Shown: positions 1-10,805 of the stretch, piece after piece
How positions within the stretch are numbered: position 1 is the stretch's first letter
Layout of the letters: the number at the start of each line of letters is the position of its first letter
DNA from: Garcia nutans
Taxonomy: Eukaryota > Streptophyta > Magnoliopsida > Malpighiales > Euphorbiaceae
Assembly (NCBI GenBank): GCA_947685225.1
Contig: CANTUV010000007.1
Span: 19,054,501 to 19,118,500, forward strand
Length of the DNA stretch: 64,000 nt
Direction of reading: 5' to 3'
Made by a program: the position numbers and the translations under genes
Notes under the pieces: model-generated
What the model was told of the DNA's origin: nothing
Database searches by the model: none
Seen by the model: only the letters and a program-made list of their open reading frames with translations

Positions 1-1340
1 TATCATTGTTGTAGGTATTGGCATATGAACATAACCTCGTGAGGGTACCCGATATTTCCCGAGAGAGAGTCGGGTATCCGAGATTAAATTTTTAGTTTTC
101 TGATCGTGTGGATGTTCCCGGCTCTCATCATGTGCGTACTCACCACTATGTGTTGAGCCGCTTAACCTGGGACTAGGTAAAATAACATTAGTATGCTTTA
201 AATTTTATGTGAAAGTTTACTTACTTTATGCTATTTTGTAGGTGAATTTGGCCTGGTGGAGCCCAGAAGAGTGAGAAAACTGGTCTCCTTTGATGAGGGT
301 TGCACTGTCTTTCTAATATTCTCGCGAGTTATTGCTGGCCCAGTGTCTAGTGGCTGATTTCTTGGGGAGAGAGTTTATGAATGGTTTCTCAGTCCAGAGC
401 AGCGGAGGATTCCGATGCAAATCCCGGAATATACTTTAAATATTATGTCAATGCCGGAGGATGCATGGCGACCGGCCCGGCATGGTTATGGTGCTGAGTC
501 ATTTCTCCATTTAACGGGTCCATTCTACGCCTATTTCATTCAAATAAGACTCTTGAACTTTGATGTATCTCCTGTTGGTTTGTGGGAGATTTTTGACGAA
601 AATGAGGGTAGAGATGAAGAGGAACATCACGGAGCTGCAGGAGAGCCTGTTCCACATCTCGTGACTAGTACTTCTCAGGTAAAACTTTTATCACTTTTCC
701 CTTGCAACTACTTTTTCTTTCTTTGATTCTTTAATGATTGCTGCAGGCTGTTGGCTCATTTGATCATGAAGTTGGACCCTCTTTTACTGCCCCTCCGCTT
801 ACTCACTCTAGCCCGCCAGATATACCATCTCATCCACAGGGCATTGATATAAACTACCTGGTACGTTACTTATTTCATAGTAGTTTATGCTATATGTATA
901 CATGATTATGTATGCTCTTACCTTTTTCCTTCTTGGCTCACAGCGGATGCTCGAAGAACAAAATAGGAAACTTTAAGAAGAGTTGGCTACAAGTCATCAG
1001 CAGGCTTCTCATTTTGAAAATTTATATCATCAATCCGAACATCATTTCCGAGACTTTCGATTTCAGGGGATGAGGGATCCTGGCATTTCTTCATCAAGAA
1101 GCCCCCAGACTGACGACCATGAGATCCTTTCGTCTGCTTCTGATGAGGACCATGACAGATCGAAACTTCAAGGTAATAAAGATTTTGGTGCTCCTGCTTC
1201 GGGTGATCCCGGGACGAGTAATTTGCTGAGTTTTGGTGCTCCCGCTTTGGACGGACTCGGGACGAGTGATTTGCCCCCTCCTCCAACAGGCGATGACTTT
1301 TTTAAGGCTTTATTTGATGACCTACTACCACCCTCTTAAA
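1..1340 (+). pseudogene. Antisense spliced gene A in the Tat element (3' part only)
   Basis: This is a plus-strand gene lying antisense in the 3' region of the minus-strand Tat element. Exons can be followed through plausible GT-AG introns: an exon ending near 174, an exon from about 242 to 678, one from about 747 to 860 and a last one from about 943 to the stop at 1337-1339. The frame carries over the last two junctions. The product includes the segment HGYGAESFLHLTGP, an acidic stretch (DENEGRDEEEHH), a probable coiled coil around RMLEEQNRKL, and a Ser/Asp-rich tail ending DLLPPS. In-frame stops near 353 and 972, and a probable frame break between the first two exons, show decay. The 5' part is outside the window. 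A short AYEH motif near 20-30 recalls plant mobile domain (aminotransferase-like) proteins, but I do not recognise the family with certainty. Confidence 0.5.
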
Positions 1341-1723
1341 TGATATGTAAATATTGTAGCAATTGTAAAATCTTGTACAATAATGAAACAATACAATTTT
1401 CCTCTTTACTGTAACTCCTTTCTTTCTTTCTTTTTTTTACGTTACTGCACCACTTTTTTTTGTTACAGTACACCATAATTTACATCCACTTCATTTGCTA
1501 AACCAAATCCAACGTGGTAAAGGAATTTCACTGCTAATTCCTTTCCTTATGCCATATTGTCTTACCCTTTCCCATCACCTTTTCCTTTTCACTTTAGGAA
1601 AAGGTTTATTTCTTCTATATAAATCACCCTTCATGCCATATTTTAATACATAAACCAAAATTCTTTCTCTTTCAACATGAAGACTCCCTTTAATAATTTT
1701 AATTTTTTCTTTATTCATTCACC

Positions 1724-2921
1724 ATGACCGAGTATCATTCAAAGAAGATAAAAATTCTATTTAAGAATATGGATGCCATTAATTGGAAGCAGATTTCATG
1801 GTCAAAACTTGATGTTTTAAAATATTTTTAGAATGTTAAATTGGACCACTCTTTCTTACATGTCGTGGATTCCTTTTGGGATACGGATTCTAGGGTATTT
1901 AGAATTAATGGCTTTGAAATATGTCTCTTGATTGAAGAATTTGAGGCCATCCTTGGATATCCCAATAATCAAACATTGATTTCCAAGACTCAACAGAAGT
2001 TGCAGATGTTATTTCAAATTCCAAAACCCGAAGTTCTTCGGTTGATGAGAGGTGAAAAAATTATACTTGCTCCTTTGATTGACTTTTGGTTTCTCTTATT
2101 TGGCCCCTACTAAGGCATGGGGATGCATGTTTTGTCTTTGCTTGCTTGGTCAATTCTTACTTGTTTCTTCCGACGGCGATATTGATCCACGAGTATTGGA
2201 TATTATGGACCAAATGGAAGGAGGCTTGTCTATGGTACCTGTGATCTTAGCCGAGACCTTAGTTTGATTAGACTGATTTAAATCAGGATTGTCAAAGAGA
2301 CTGACTGGGAGTCCGTTGCTGCTTTAGGTAATTACCTAAACTGCCCTTTTGGGTTTTCAATTTAGGTTTTCTTTTTCTTTTTATTTCTCTAACTTTTGCC
2401 TAGTCCGCCCATGCGGGTTTTCGGAACTAGCGAGCTGTCCTATTTTTTGCCTAAGCTGTCCTTGCAAGTTTTCAACTTAGCGGACTCTTTTTTTCTTTTT
2501 TAATTTAATTCTTCCTTCATAGATTTGGCTTCAAGAGCGTCTTTGTTTGCTTGATACTCCATCCATGGATTTTACCAGATACCTACCACGTCATCATTCT
2601 GCTAGGAAGCTACTCCATCCTGCTTCTTCATATGCTGACTGGGTTGACTGGATCCACTCACGCTCCGAAGTCAATATCCGTTGGTTGGTACCTTGGTGGA
2701 AGATTTCTTGTATCACCATGCGGACATACCTGATGTATGTTCCCCTTGCTGCTCTTCATCAAGGTACATGCTATGATCCTCACCGACTTGGCCGTTAGTA
2801 TGGAGCTGAGCCTCATGATTCTGACTTTACTCCTGATTTAGACATGCCTTGCTTGACTGAAGCCTACTTGGATCGGCTGAGGCAAAGTTGGCCTGCATGT
2901 TACATTTATCGACTGCCATAG
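1724..2921 (+). pseudogene. Antisense DUF7745-like gene B in the Tat element
   Basis: This two-exon plus-strand gene is antisense to the retroelement. The ATG is at 1724. Exon 1 runs to about 2327 (donor GTAATT), the intron is about 2328-2522 and contains hairpin repeats, and exon 2 runs to the stop at 2919-2921. Exon 1 holds a pattern typical of DUF7745 and plant mobile domain proteins: FWDTDSRVFRINGFEICLLIEEFEAILGYP, shown here only as the run from 1874 to 1965. Exon 2 holds YLPRHHSARKLLHP, DWVDWIHSRSE, LVPWWKI and YVPLAALHQGTCYDP, matching the end of the same family. A TAG near 1829, a frameshift near 2080-2110 and a TAG at 2796-2798 make it a pseudogene. Proteins of this type are known as cargo of large plant Gypsy elements; their role is not established. 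The family call rests on pattern recognition only. Confidence 0.6.
2336..2490. repeat. Hairpin repeats in the intron of gene B
   Basis: Three related units of about 60 bp each pair a CCTA element with a TAGG or TAGC element around a GCCC...GGGTTTTC core, for example CCTAGTCCGCCCATGCGGG near 2400. Related units recur at 3160-3320. The same family therefore lies inside the intron of gene B and between gene B and the integrase end. Confidence 0.6.
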
Positions 2922-3159
2922 ATTTTACATTTGTCAATTCAGAAAGTGTTTTGTTAGGATGAAGAATAATTAAAGTAATAAAAGATGCTTCTTTTCCATT
3001 TAAAATTTGTCATCACCTTTTGCTATTGTGTTTATTTATTTCATCCATATCTAGTTGAATACTTATAACAGTGCACATAGAACAATTTTAACATTAATTC
3101 TATTTTATTAAATTGGGGAACAACCAAACATAAAGCCAGCATACACAAGATCACTCATG

Positions 3160-3320
3160 TTGCCAACTAGCCCTTTCGGGTTTTTTAATTGACGATTTTC
3201 TCTCATTTAGCCCTAATTTTTGCCTAGCCTGCCCTTTCGGGTTTTCAGAACTAGGGGACTGCTCTAACTTTTGCCTAGGCCGCCCTTTTTGGGTTTTCAA
3301 CCTAGCGAGCTCTTTTTCTT
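3160..3320. repeat. Hairpin repeats between integrase and gene B
   Basis: Three units share the core GCCCTTTCGGGTTTT or GCCCTTTTTGGGTTTT, with flanking CCTAG and CTAGG arms able to form short stems. They lie immediately downstream of the integrase reading frame (minus sense) and downstream of gene B (plus sense). The open frame at 3151-3342 on the minus strand is a by-product of these repeats. Confidence 0.6.
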
Positions 3321-3344
3321 CTTCTTTTTTTTTATCATACATAA

Positions 3345-4427
3345 AACCTCTTCAACCTGTCAATGTTTACTGGCTCACTAAATTCGTTCCCGTCCATGTC
3401 TGACAACTTCACAGCACCTTTGTTCATGACTTGTTTCACGACATATGGCCCTTCCCAGCTAGGTCTGACTTCCCTCTTGGATTAGATACATTAGACTTAC
3501 ATTGCTTCAACACCAAATCCCCAACTCTTAATTTCCTGACCTTAACCCTTCTATTGTAGGCCCGAGCTATCTTCTTTTGATACAGTTGGTGATGATAAAG
3601 TGCCTTTAACCTTCTCTCTTCTAGTAGAGCTAACTGATTGTATCTGCTTGCTACCTAGGCAGTTCATCTTCCAAGACTACTCTTAACGACTTGATCTCAA
3701 TTTCAATTGGCAATACAGCTTCCATCCCGTAAACCAAAGAGAACGGTGTCATTCCAGTAGGAGTTTGCACACTTGTCCTATATCCCCATAAAGCAAAGGG
3801 AAGCATCTCTGACCAAACCCTGTAAGTCTTGGTCATCTTGGACAAAATTTGCTTAATTGTCTTGTTTGTTGCTTCTACGGCACCATTAGCCTTTGGTCTA
3901 TGAGGAGAGGATCTATGATGATGGATTTGGTACTTTGAGAATAAATCCTTAACTGCTCCTTGAAACTATACCCCATTGTCTGATATCACACTATGCGGGA
4001 CCCTGTATCTGCAGATGAGGTCCTTTTCAATAAACCTAGCCATTTGAATTGCACCCAGTTTATTGAAGGATTCGGCTTTGACCCATTTTGAAAAATAATC
4101 TACTGCTACCACAATGAAAAGGTGACCATTTGAAGCTATCAGATGTATCTCTCCTATAATGTCGATACCCCAGGTGGCAAATGGCCAGGGTGAAGACATT
4201 GAATGCAGTTCTTCAGGTGGCATGTGATTCAAGTTACCATACATCTAACATTGTTGGCACTTCTTGACAAACTCAATACAATCTTTGTCCATGGTCAACC
4301 AGTAGTAACCTTGTCGAATAATCTTCTTAACTAGGGTCAAACCACTCATGTGTGGACCGTAATTTCCCGCATGTATTTCTGACATGATATGCTCCACTTC
4401 AGGTTTTCTTAAACATCTTAAATGCAC
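3345..4427 (-). pseudogene. Tat element integrase
   Basis: This is the integrase of the Tat element, which inserts the cDNA into the chromosome. Reading downward from 4427, the zinc-binding HHCC module has His in EIHAGNYGPHMSG and Cys in FVKKCQQC. The catalytic core shows the first Asp in ATWGIDIIG, the second in VISDNGV, and the Glu in the segment around 3885-3900 (GAVEATN). The C-terminal part (ALWGYRTSVQTPTG, VYGMEAVLP) continues to about 3345, where LKRFYV-like residues end the frame. No chromodomain follows, unlike the chromovirus further right. All pieces lie in one frame but are cut by single stops near 4245, 3966 and 3651, so the protein is not made intact. The start is arbitrary because it is part of a polyprotein. 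Confidence 0.8.
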
Positions 4428-4445
4428 TCCATCAGGCCATCTTTG

Positions 4446-7126
4446 TTATAACTCCCCATGGAATGTGATGTATTGCAAAGACCACCGCCTTATGGCTCTT
4501 CTCTCTTTCCTTGTTGCCCCCGGCTGGTATTCTCTTTCCTCCAAAAATCGTCTTATAGTATCATACCACGCATCATGGTCTGTATCAATTTCCATGATTG
4601 TTTCATATTCATAGCAAGGAGTTGATGAACTGGTCAAGATCAGAGGCTTAAGGAATAGGCTAACAGGGTTTTCCCATATCGAAACCAATGTGGCTAGGGC
4701 ATCAACCATCTAATTTTCTTCTCTTGATAGGTGTAAAAACCTACACTCCTTAAAGTTCTTCTTCATCATGGTCAAGTAATGGTGGTATGGTTTTAATTTT
4801 TCTTCTTTCAACTCCCATTCTCCATTTATTTGGGATACAACTAGCAATGAATCGCTAAAAACTTCCACCTTATCCACCTTCATAATCATTAGGGTTTCCA
4901 AATACAAGCTTCGTACTCCACCATATTATTGGTTGCCCTAAATTTCAATTTCTTGGCTAAAGGGATGAGTTCCCCTTCGGGCGATTCTAGTATAACTCCC
5001 AAACCTGCTCCTTTCCTGTTCACTGCTCCAACAAAATACATTTTCCACCCTTGTACTTTAATTGCTTCTAAATGTTCATCTGGAAATTCCAATATTACCT
5101 CTTCACTTTCTGGTAATGGTTGTTTAGCCATGAATTCTGCCACCACTCTACCTTTGATCATTTTCCTGGTTACATACTCAATCTCAAATTCTTCTAATAT
5201 TATCAACCATTGACCATATTTTCCAATCAAAGAAGGTGTCTCCCTTAAGTACTTCATTGGGTCCAACCTGGAAATTGCTTGCACACTATACGATTGAAAG
5301 TAATGCCGCAACTTCTTAAAAGACCAAACCACGGATATACAGCTCTTTTCAATGATACTATACTTAATTTCATAAGGTAGGAGCTTTCTACTCAAATAGT
5401 AAACTGCATGCTCAATCCTTGACTCATCTGCTTGGGCTAGCATGGCTCCTATCGACTCTTCTTCTACTGCTAAGTACAATAATAAAGGTTTGCAGGGTTT
5501 AGGTGGTCTTAAAATAGGTGGATTCAACAAATACTCTTTTATTCGCTCAAAGGGCTTTTGACATTCTTCATTCCATATGACTGGCTGATTCTTTCTAAGC
5601 AATTTGAAGATAGGCTCACAAATTGTTGTGAGTTTTGCTATGAATCTGCTAATGTATTGTAATTTACCAATGAATCCTCGAACTTCTCTCTCTGTCTTTG
5701 GGGCAGGCATATCCCTGATTGCTTTGAATTTGTCAGGATTAATCTCAATGCCATTCGGACCAATTAGATGTACCAATAATTTACCTGAGGTAACACCGAA
5801 TACACACTTCTTTGGGTTTAATCTTAGCTTATATTTTAAAGCTCTATCGAAGAATAATTCTAAGTTTTGGAAGTGTTGCTCCCTTGTGTCCGATTTAACC
5901 ATCATATCATCAACATATACTTCAACTTCTTTGTGCATCATGTTATGAAATAGTGTGGTGGCCATCCTTTGGTAGGTTGCTCCAGCATTCTTTAAGCTGA
6001 ACGGCATCACCGTATAACAAAATATACCTCATGTATTAATGAAAGCAGTTTTGGTTTTATCCTCTTGGGCCATTAACACTTGGTTGTATCCAGAAAATCC
6101 ATCTACAAACGAGTGTAGCACGCTAGAGGTTGCACTATCAATGAGAACATCTATATGAGGTAAAGGGAAATCATCCTTAGGGGAAGCCTTGTTCAAATCT
6201 CTATAGTCCACACAGACCCTTATCCTTCCATCTTTCTTTGGCACGGGTACTATGTTGGCTAACCAATCTGGATATTCTATCACTTCAAGGAACTTCACTT
6301 GTATTTGCTTAGTGACCTCTTCTTTAACCAATTCAGCCCACTTAGGTCTTAATCGTCTAAGCTTCTGTTTGACAGATTTTATGTGAGTGTGAGTTGGAAT
6401 ATGATGCTCGGCTATGTCTCGATCTATTCCAGGCATATCCTCATAAGACCAAGCAAACACTTCTTCATATTTTTTGAATATTTTTTCAAATCTCTCTCTC
6501 TTATCAGGAGTAAGGCAAGATGCTAAGCTAATGTTTTTAGGATTTTTGGTTGTTCCCAAATTTAATGATTGTGTGTTAACAAAATTAATATTAAAGATGC
6601 TCATGTAACTGCTATTTGAATGTATGCAACCATCAGGAGAAACATCACACAAGTAAGCAAAATCATACTTTATTGCATTCATTTTTGAAAAGAAAACATC
6701 ATCATCCTCATACAAAGCAGACAAATTAAAATCTAAATCAAGATCATTGTTCTCAGAATCATAAAGAAGGATGTCTTCAAACTTTTCTTCGACCAGGGCA
6801 GCAATCTCTTTCGGAGTCTTCTCGGCTTTTAAGATAGCTTCATTCTTCTCTTTTGGATTGGATTCTTTGCTGGTTGGCAGGGTGAGTTCTTTCTTCACTT
6901 GCTCCACTAGCTTGGCAACATCTGCAAAAATTTCAAAACCTGGGATTAACTTACCCATGAACATGATTAGCTCGGGCTTTCCTTGGAGTGGTCCCATATC
7001 TGGAGCCTTGACAAAGATTTTTTCAAGTGGTGGGAAGCTCATCTTCTCACTCTTCTTTGGCTGGACATCATTGGCTTCATCATATCCCAACCCTTTCATG
7101 GAAGTTTGAGTTCTAAAATCTGGCAA
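4446..7126 (-). pseudogene. Tat element reverse transcriptase and dual RNase H
   Basis: This is the polymerase part of the polyprotein, one frame from 7126 down with few lesions. RT blocks seen are CVDYRDLNKASPKDDFPLPH, GFSGYNQVLM, MPFSLKNAGATYQRM and the catalytic YVDD in EVYVDDMMVKSD. A first RNase H follows (LLLYLAVEEESIGAMLAQ, YYLSRKLLPYE). A second, separate RNase H-like domain starts near 5040 (MYFVGAVNRKGAGLG, NNMVEYEACI) and continues past a frameshift near 4895 with VEVFSDSLLVVSQI and MVDALATL. Two RNase H domains are a known hallmark of the Tat lineage. The stop near 6028 (TGA), the frameshift near 4895 and the stop near 4710 inactivate this copy. The first about 300 residues before RT are acidic linker (about 7126-6300). 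Confidence 0.8.
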
Positions 7127-7171
7127 CTTTGTCGAACCGGCCTTACTCTTTCCAAGACCAGCTCCAGGAAG

Positions 7172-8254
7172 CTAGTTCATGTTCTTCATCATATTAAAGA
7201 CTTTGGAGTCCACTACTTCATCATCAGAAATTGCAGCTACTTGAAAACCATTGAGAGGCCTCTCAATCAATAGAGCGTTAACAATCTCATTGTCTTCAGC
7301 CTCAATGACCACTGTCTCATTTCCGTTGGGGAACTTGATCTTTTGATGAAGGGTGGAAGGAACTCCACCAAGAGGACGAAACCATGGTCGCCCCAAGAGC
7401 AAGGCGAAGGTAACCGGTATGTCTAAAACAACAAACTCAACAATAGATTCAATTGGACCAACCTTGACAACAGCTTTGAAAGTCCCTTCGGCATGCCTCT
7501 TAGTGTTGTCATAAGCCCGAATTGTCACTTCGGTTGGGTTTAGATCTCTTTTTGACATAGCTAGCTTTGGTAATATCTTAAATGGATAAACATTTATGGC
7601 GGACCCATCATTGACCATTACGCAAGGAGTCCTCTTCCCTTTGACTTCTAGTTTAATAAAGAGAGGGCAGATGTGGTCTCTCCCCTCCTCCAGTAAATCC
7701 GCATCTGAAAAAGAAACTGCTCCCATATTAACTTCACTCTTCTCTTGAACCTCTTCACATTTCATTATCCCTCCAATTTTTATGAAGTTTATCAGTTCCT
7801 CCGATGTCGTGGAGGTAGAAATTAGCATGGTAGCCAAGGCTTTGGCCATAGTTTCTCGGTGCTTTTTAGAAGTAGCTAGTAAGTCCTAAATGCTAACACT
7901 TGCTTGGGTTCTTTTCAATTGCTTGAGCACATCATCATCTTCTTCTACTTCAACTTCCTTTCTCTTATCAGTTTCTACCTCCTTAGGTAGTGTCCTTGCA
8001 TAAGGCTTACCAGATCTAGTGTTCATCACTTCTTCTTCTTCGGGCTCGGACCAAGTCCACTCCTCCTTCTTGGATACAGTATCATCATCACTATCACTTG
8101 AATCCCAAAACCCGTTGACAACACAAATCGTTACTTCTCTACCCATCATAGCTTGTTCAATTTTGACAAATGCCTCTTCTTCTTTGGTTGCTTCTCCACC
8201 CACATCTTGAAAAGAAGACATGACAAAGTCCTCATGCAAACCTCCTCCAATCAT
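7172..8254 (-). pseudogene. Tat element gag-pol linker and aspartic protease
   Basis: Positions 8254-7886 encode an acidic linker (SSDSDDDTVSKKEEW, EEEEVMNTRSGKPYAR). After one stop near 7887 the protease domain follows. The expected catalytic D-S/T-G triad is read here as VNDGSAINVYPFKIL, so a DGS appears where NGS or SGS is usual, and the flap-end motif is ALLLGRPWF. Retropepsins act as dimers and cut the polyprotein. The frame then passes through one TAG at 7172 straight into the RT frame, consistent with a single gag-pro-pol polyprotein before decay. Confidence 0.7.
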
Positions 8255-8255
8255 G

Positions 8256-9870
8256 AAGGTTGCCGGTGGTGGTACCCTATTAAATTAGATTCGGGTTGCC
8301 ACGTCTTTGGTGTTTGGCTTATTGGGCTCGGGTAGCTTCCCATTATCAATTAGATTTTGAATCTCATGTCTCAACCTCACACATCTGTCCGCGTCATGCC
8401 CTTGCATTTGGTGAAATTGACAAATTTGGTGTCAAAATTAGGTGGGAGAGGGTTAGGCAAAGGACGAGGATTTAAGAGTTGTAGCAATCCCTTTCTTTGA
8501 AGCTTATTGAGAACCCAAGACATCAGTTTTCCCAATTCTGAAAATTGTCTCCTCGTTCCTTGGTTAGTAGCATTAACACCGACGGCCTTTTGTATGCTTT
8601 GGCTACCAGATTGATAGCTCCCTTTCTCGTTCCTTTTTGCTGCAAAATGGCTCTTCTCCCTTTCTCATTCTTCAATTTGCAAACCAGCTTGGAGAAGGTC
8701 TTTGAAAACATAGATGAGTGTATGAGACATCCTGTCACGAAGATTAGGCAACACCCCTCTCACAATCATCCTTATTTGATCGGATTCATCAGGCCTCTTC
8801 TTGAGTAAAGCGGCCTTGTTTCTCCATCTCTTGACATAATCTACAAAATTCTTATTCGGCCTTTGTCTAATGGACTCCACTTCCATTAAGGTAACTTCTA
8901 ACTCAACATTATATCCATATTGTTGGATGAAGGCTTTGTAAAGTAGATCCCAACTCTTTTGTGTTCCATCATCTAAGGTATTGAACCAATTTTGGACAAC
9001 GGGGTCCAATGAGAGCATAAAGTACCTTAGGGTTTGAGCCTTAGTAGCTCGGGCAGACTGCATGGGAGTGATATACTGCTTCACATGGAGATGAGGATTT
9101 CTGGTGCCGTTGTACTTTGCAAAGGATGGCATCTTGAACTTGTATGGGACTTCTTCATCTTGTTCAAATAGTTTATCGATCTCGGACATCTCCTCGATTT
9201 TTAACTTCTTCTCAAATTTCTTTTCTAAATCAGCAATCATCTTTTCAACATCAGATGTCTCGGTCTTTTCAATAGTTGCTTTTTCAACAACCTTTGGTTC
9301 TTTCTTCTTCTCCTGAATATCTTAGTAGTATTGAGCCCAATCATCATCATCATCAATGATCACTTTTTCATCATCAAAAACCACTTCACCAACTTTAGTC
9401 TTCCCTTTGTCCTTTGGTTTCTTAGTGCTAGCAGATACCTCGGCATGATTCTCTAAGATTGCAGTCAATTGGTTCTTTATGGTCTCAGCTAAGGCCTCTT
9501 TTATTTCTTCCATCTTGGCATTGAGGGCCTCATCCACCATCCTTTGAATTTGTTCTAGCTCCATTGTTTTTGGTGAGCAAGTGATTGAGTCGTTACTAGA
9601 TACTTCATCTCTGGCATAGGTCGAATTTTTGTAAGCTTTTGAACTATCATAATCTAAGGCTGTGAGAAAGAGAGGATCAATGATATAAGATGCAAATGTA
9701 TGCATGTAAGCATGTATGCATGAACAATCAATAAACAAGGACAAATAGGACGTTCCTTCCAACCTTACATCATCCACACACGAATGGCGAGTCTCTTTTC
9801 CTAGGTATGTGGTTAGCAAAATACTAACATGGGGTATCTTGCTTTCGAATAATTCCTTCGGACGTTTCAA
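8256..9870 (-). pseudogene. Tat element gag
   Basis: This is the capsid-type gag protein that packages the element RNA. The first ATG is at 9870. The N-terminal part contains a helical stretch (ELEQIQRMVDEALNAKMEEIKEAL) and an acidic segment with five Asp in a row before a stop near 9322. The core, 9240-8665, carries the Retrotrans_gag pattern YNGTRNPHLHVKQY, TLRYFMLSLDPVVQNWFNTL and QRPNKNFVDYVKRWR. A frameshift near 8700 and further stops break the C-terminal part, which reads on in another frame (8738-8523). I did not find a clean CCHC zinc knuckle. The leader between the primer site and this ATG is about 915 bp. Confidence 0.7.
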
Positions 9871-9924
9871 CCAATAGTTATATTTTCGAAAATGGAAATC
9901 TATCCATGATAACTCCCATTAATT

Positions 9925-10054
9925 AGGTTTTAATCCATTCAACCAACTAAAGTTACTTTTTTGCTATATTGGATTAAAACTAAATTAAGAGGTTTTAATC
10001 CATTCAACCAACTAAAGTAGCTTTTTTGCTATATTGGATTAAAACTAAATTAAG
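9925..10054. repeat. Tandem 65-bp duplication in the Tat leader
   Basis: Two adjacent 65-bp copies (9925-9989 and 9990-10054) begin AGGTTTTAATCCATTC and differ by about one base. They lie in the untranslated leader between the primer site and gag. The rest of the leader (10055-10785) is AT-rich and has no open frame I can support. Confidence 0.85.
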
Positions 10055-10785
10055 AGGTTTATCATAGATAGATTTCTCACTTGAAAAAGGTAACTAATGA
10101 TTCATGCCATTAACAAGCCCATGGTTAATTATTCTTAGTATAAACTAGGCTCATAATTGATTTTTAGTATTTCATAATTGACCGAAATAATTTGCAAGCT
10201 CTTTGTAAGAAAAACAATTTTGTTTCTAAGCCCATTGTAAAATGATCTTAAAAAAATGGATTTTGGGCTTAGTATTTGGGCCATGAGCAAAATAATTTTT
10301 TATTTTATTTTTAGAGGAGTCTTATGTCCAAAGACCATCTTGAAAAATTTTGAAAATGGCTTTGGTCTTTTGGGTTTTAAAGAAAAATTTATTTTGAGCT
10401 TACAATGTACTTAAGTCATATTAGAAAAGGAACAAACCAAATAAGCCATGATTTAGACTAAGATAAACTAACCATAGTCAAACAACATTCATTTGGGGTA
10501 AAACCTAAGGAAAGTAACTAGGCCAATTACATGAGGTTTAGTCTTTGGGTAAAAAGGCTTAGGTTCCCATAGCAAGTATAAACCAAATGATACGAGGCTA
10601 TGAGTGGTTATGCCATGCTCGATCTCCATACCTTGAGTGAAAGTATGGTATCCCTCACATAACACAACATGGGTAATACGGGCGTCCTAACTCATGCACA
10701 CGATGCATTCTAAGATGATGCAATGGATAATATCATTATAAGAAAGAATAGAATAATATAAAGACCAACGGAATTAACTTCTCTT

Positions 10786-10804
10786 ATCCCCAGTGGATTC
10801 GCCA
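10786..10804 (-). promoter_or_regulatory. Tat element primer binding site
   Basis: On the minus strand the LTR ends in CA and, one base later, TGGCGAATCCACTGGGGAT begins. The TGG start is complementary to the CCA end of a tRNA, as needed for priming minus-strand cDNA. I cannot assign the tRNA with certainty. Confidence 0.75.
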
Positions 10805-10805
10805 C

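Noticed and set aside
987..1286. 99-codon minus-strand frame
   Set aside because: It is the shadow of the last exon of antisense gene A and has no domain.
3151..3342. 63-codon minus-strand frame rich in Lys and Glu
   Set aside because: Made of hairpin repeat units after the integrase end, not a gene.
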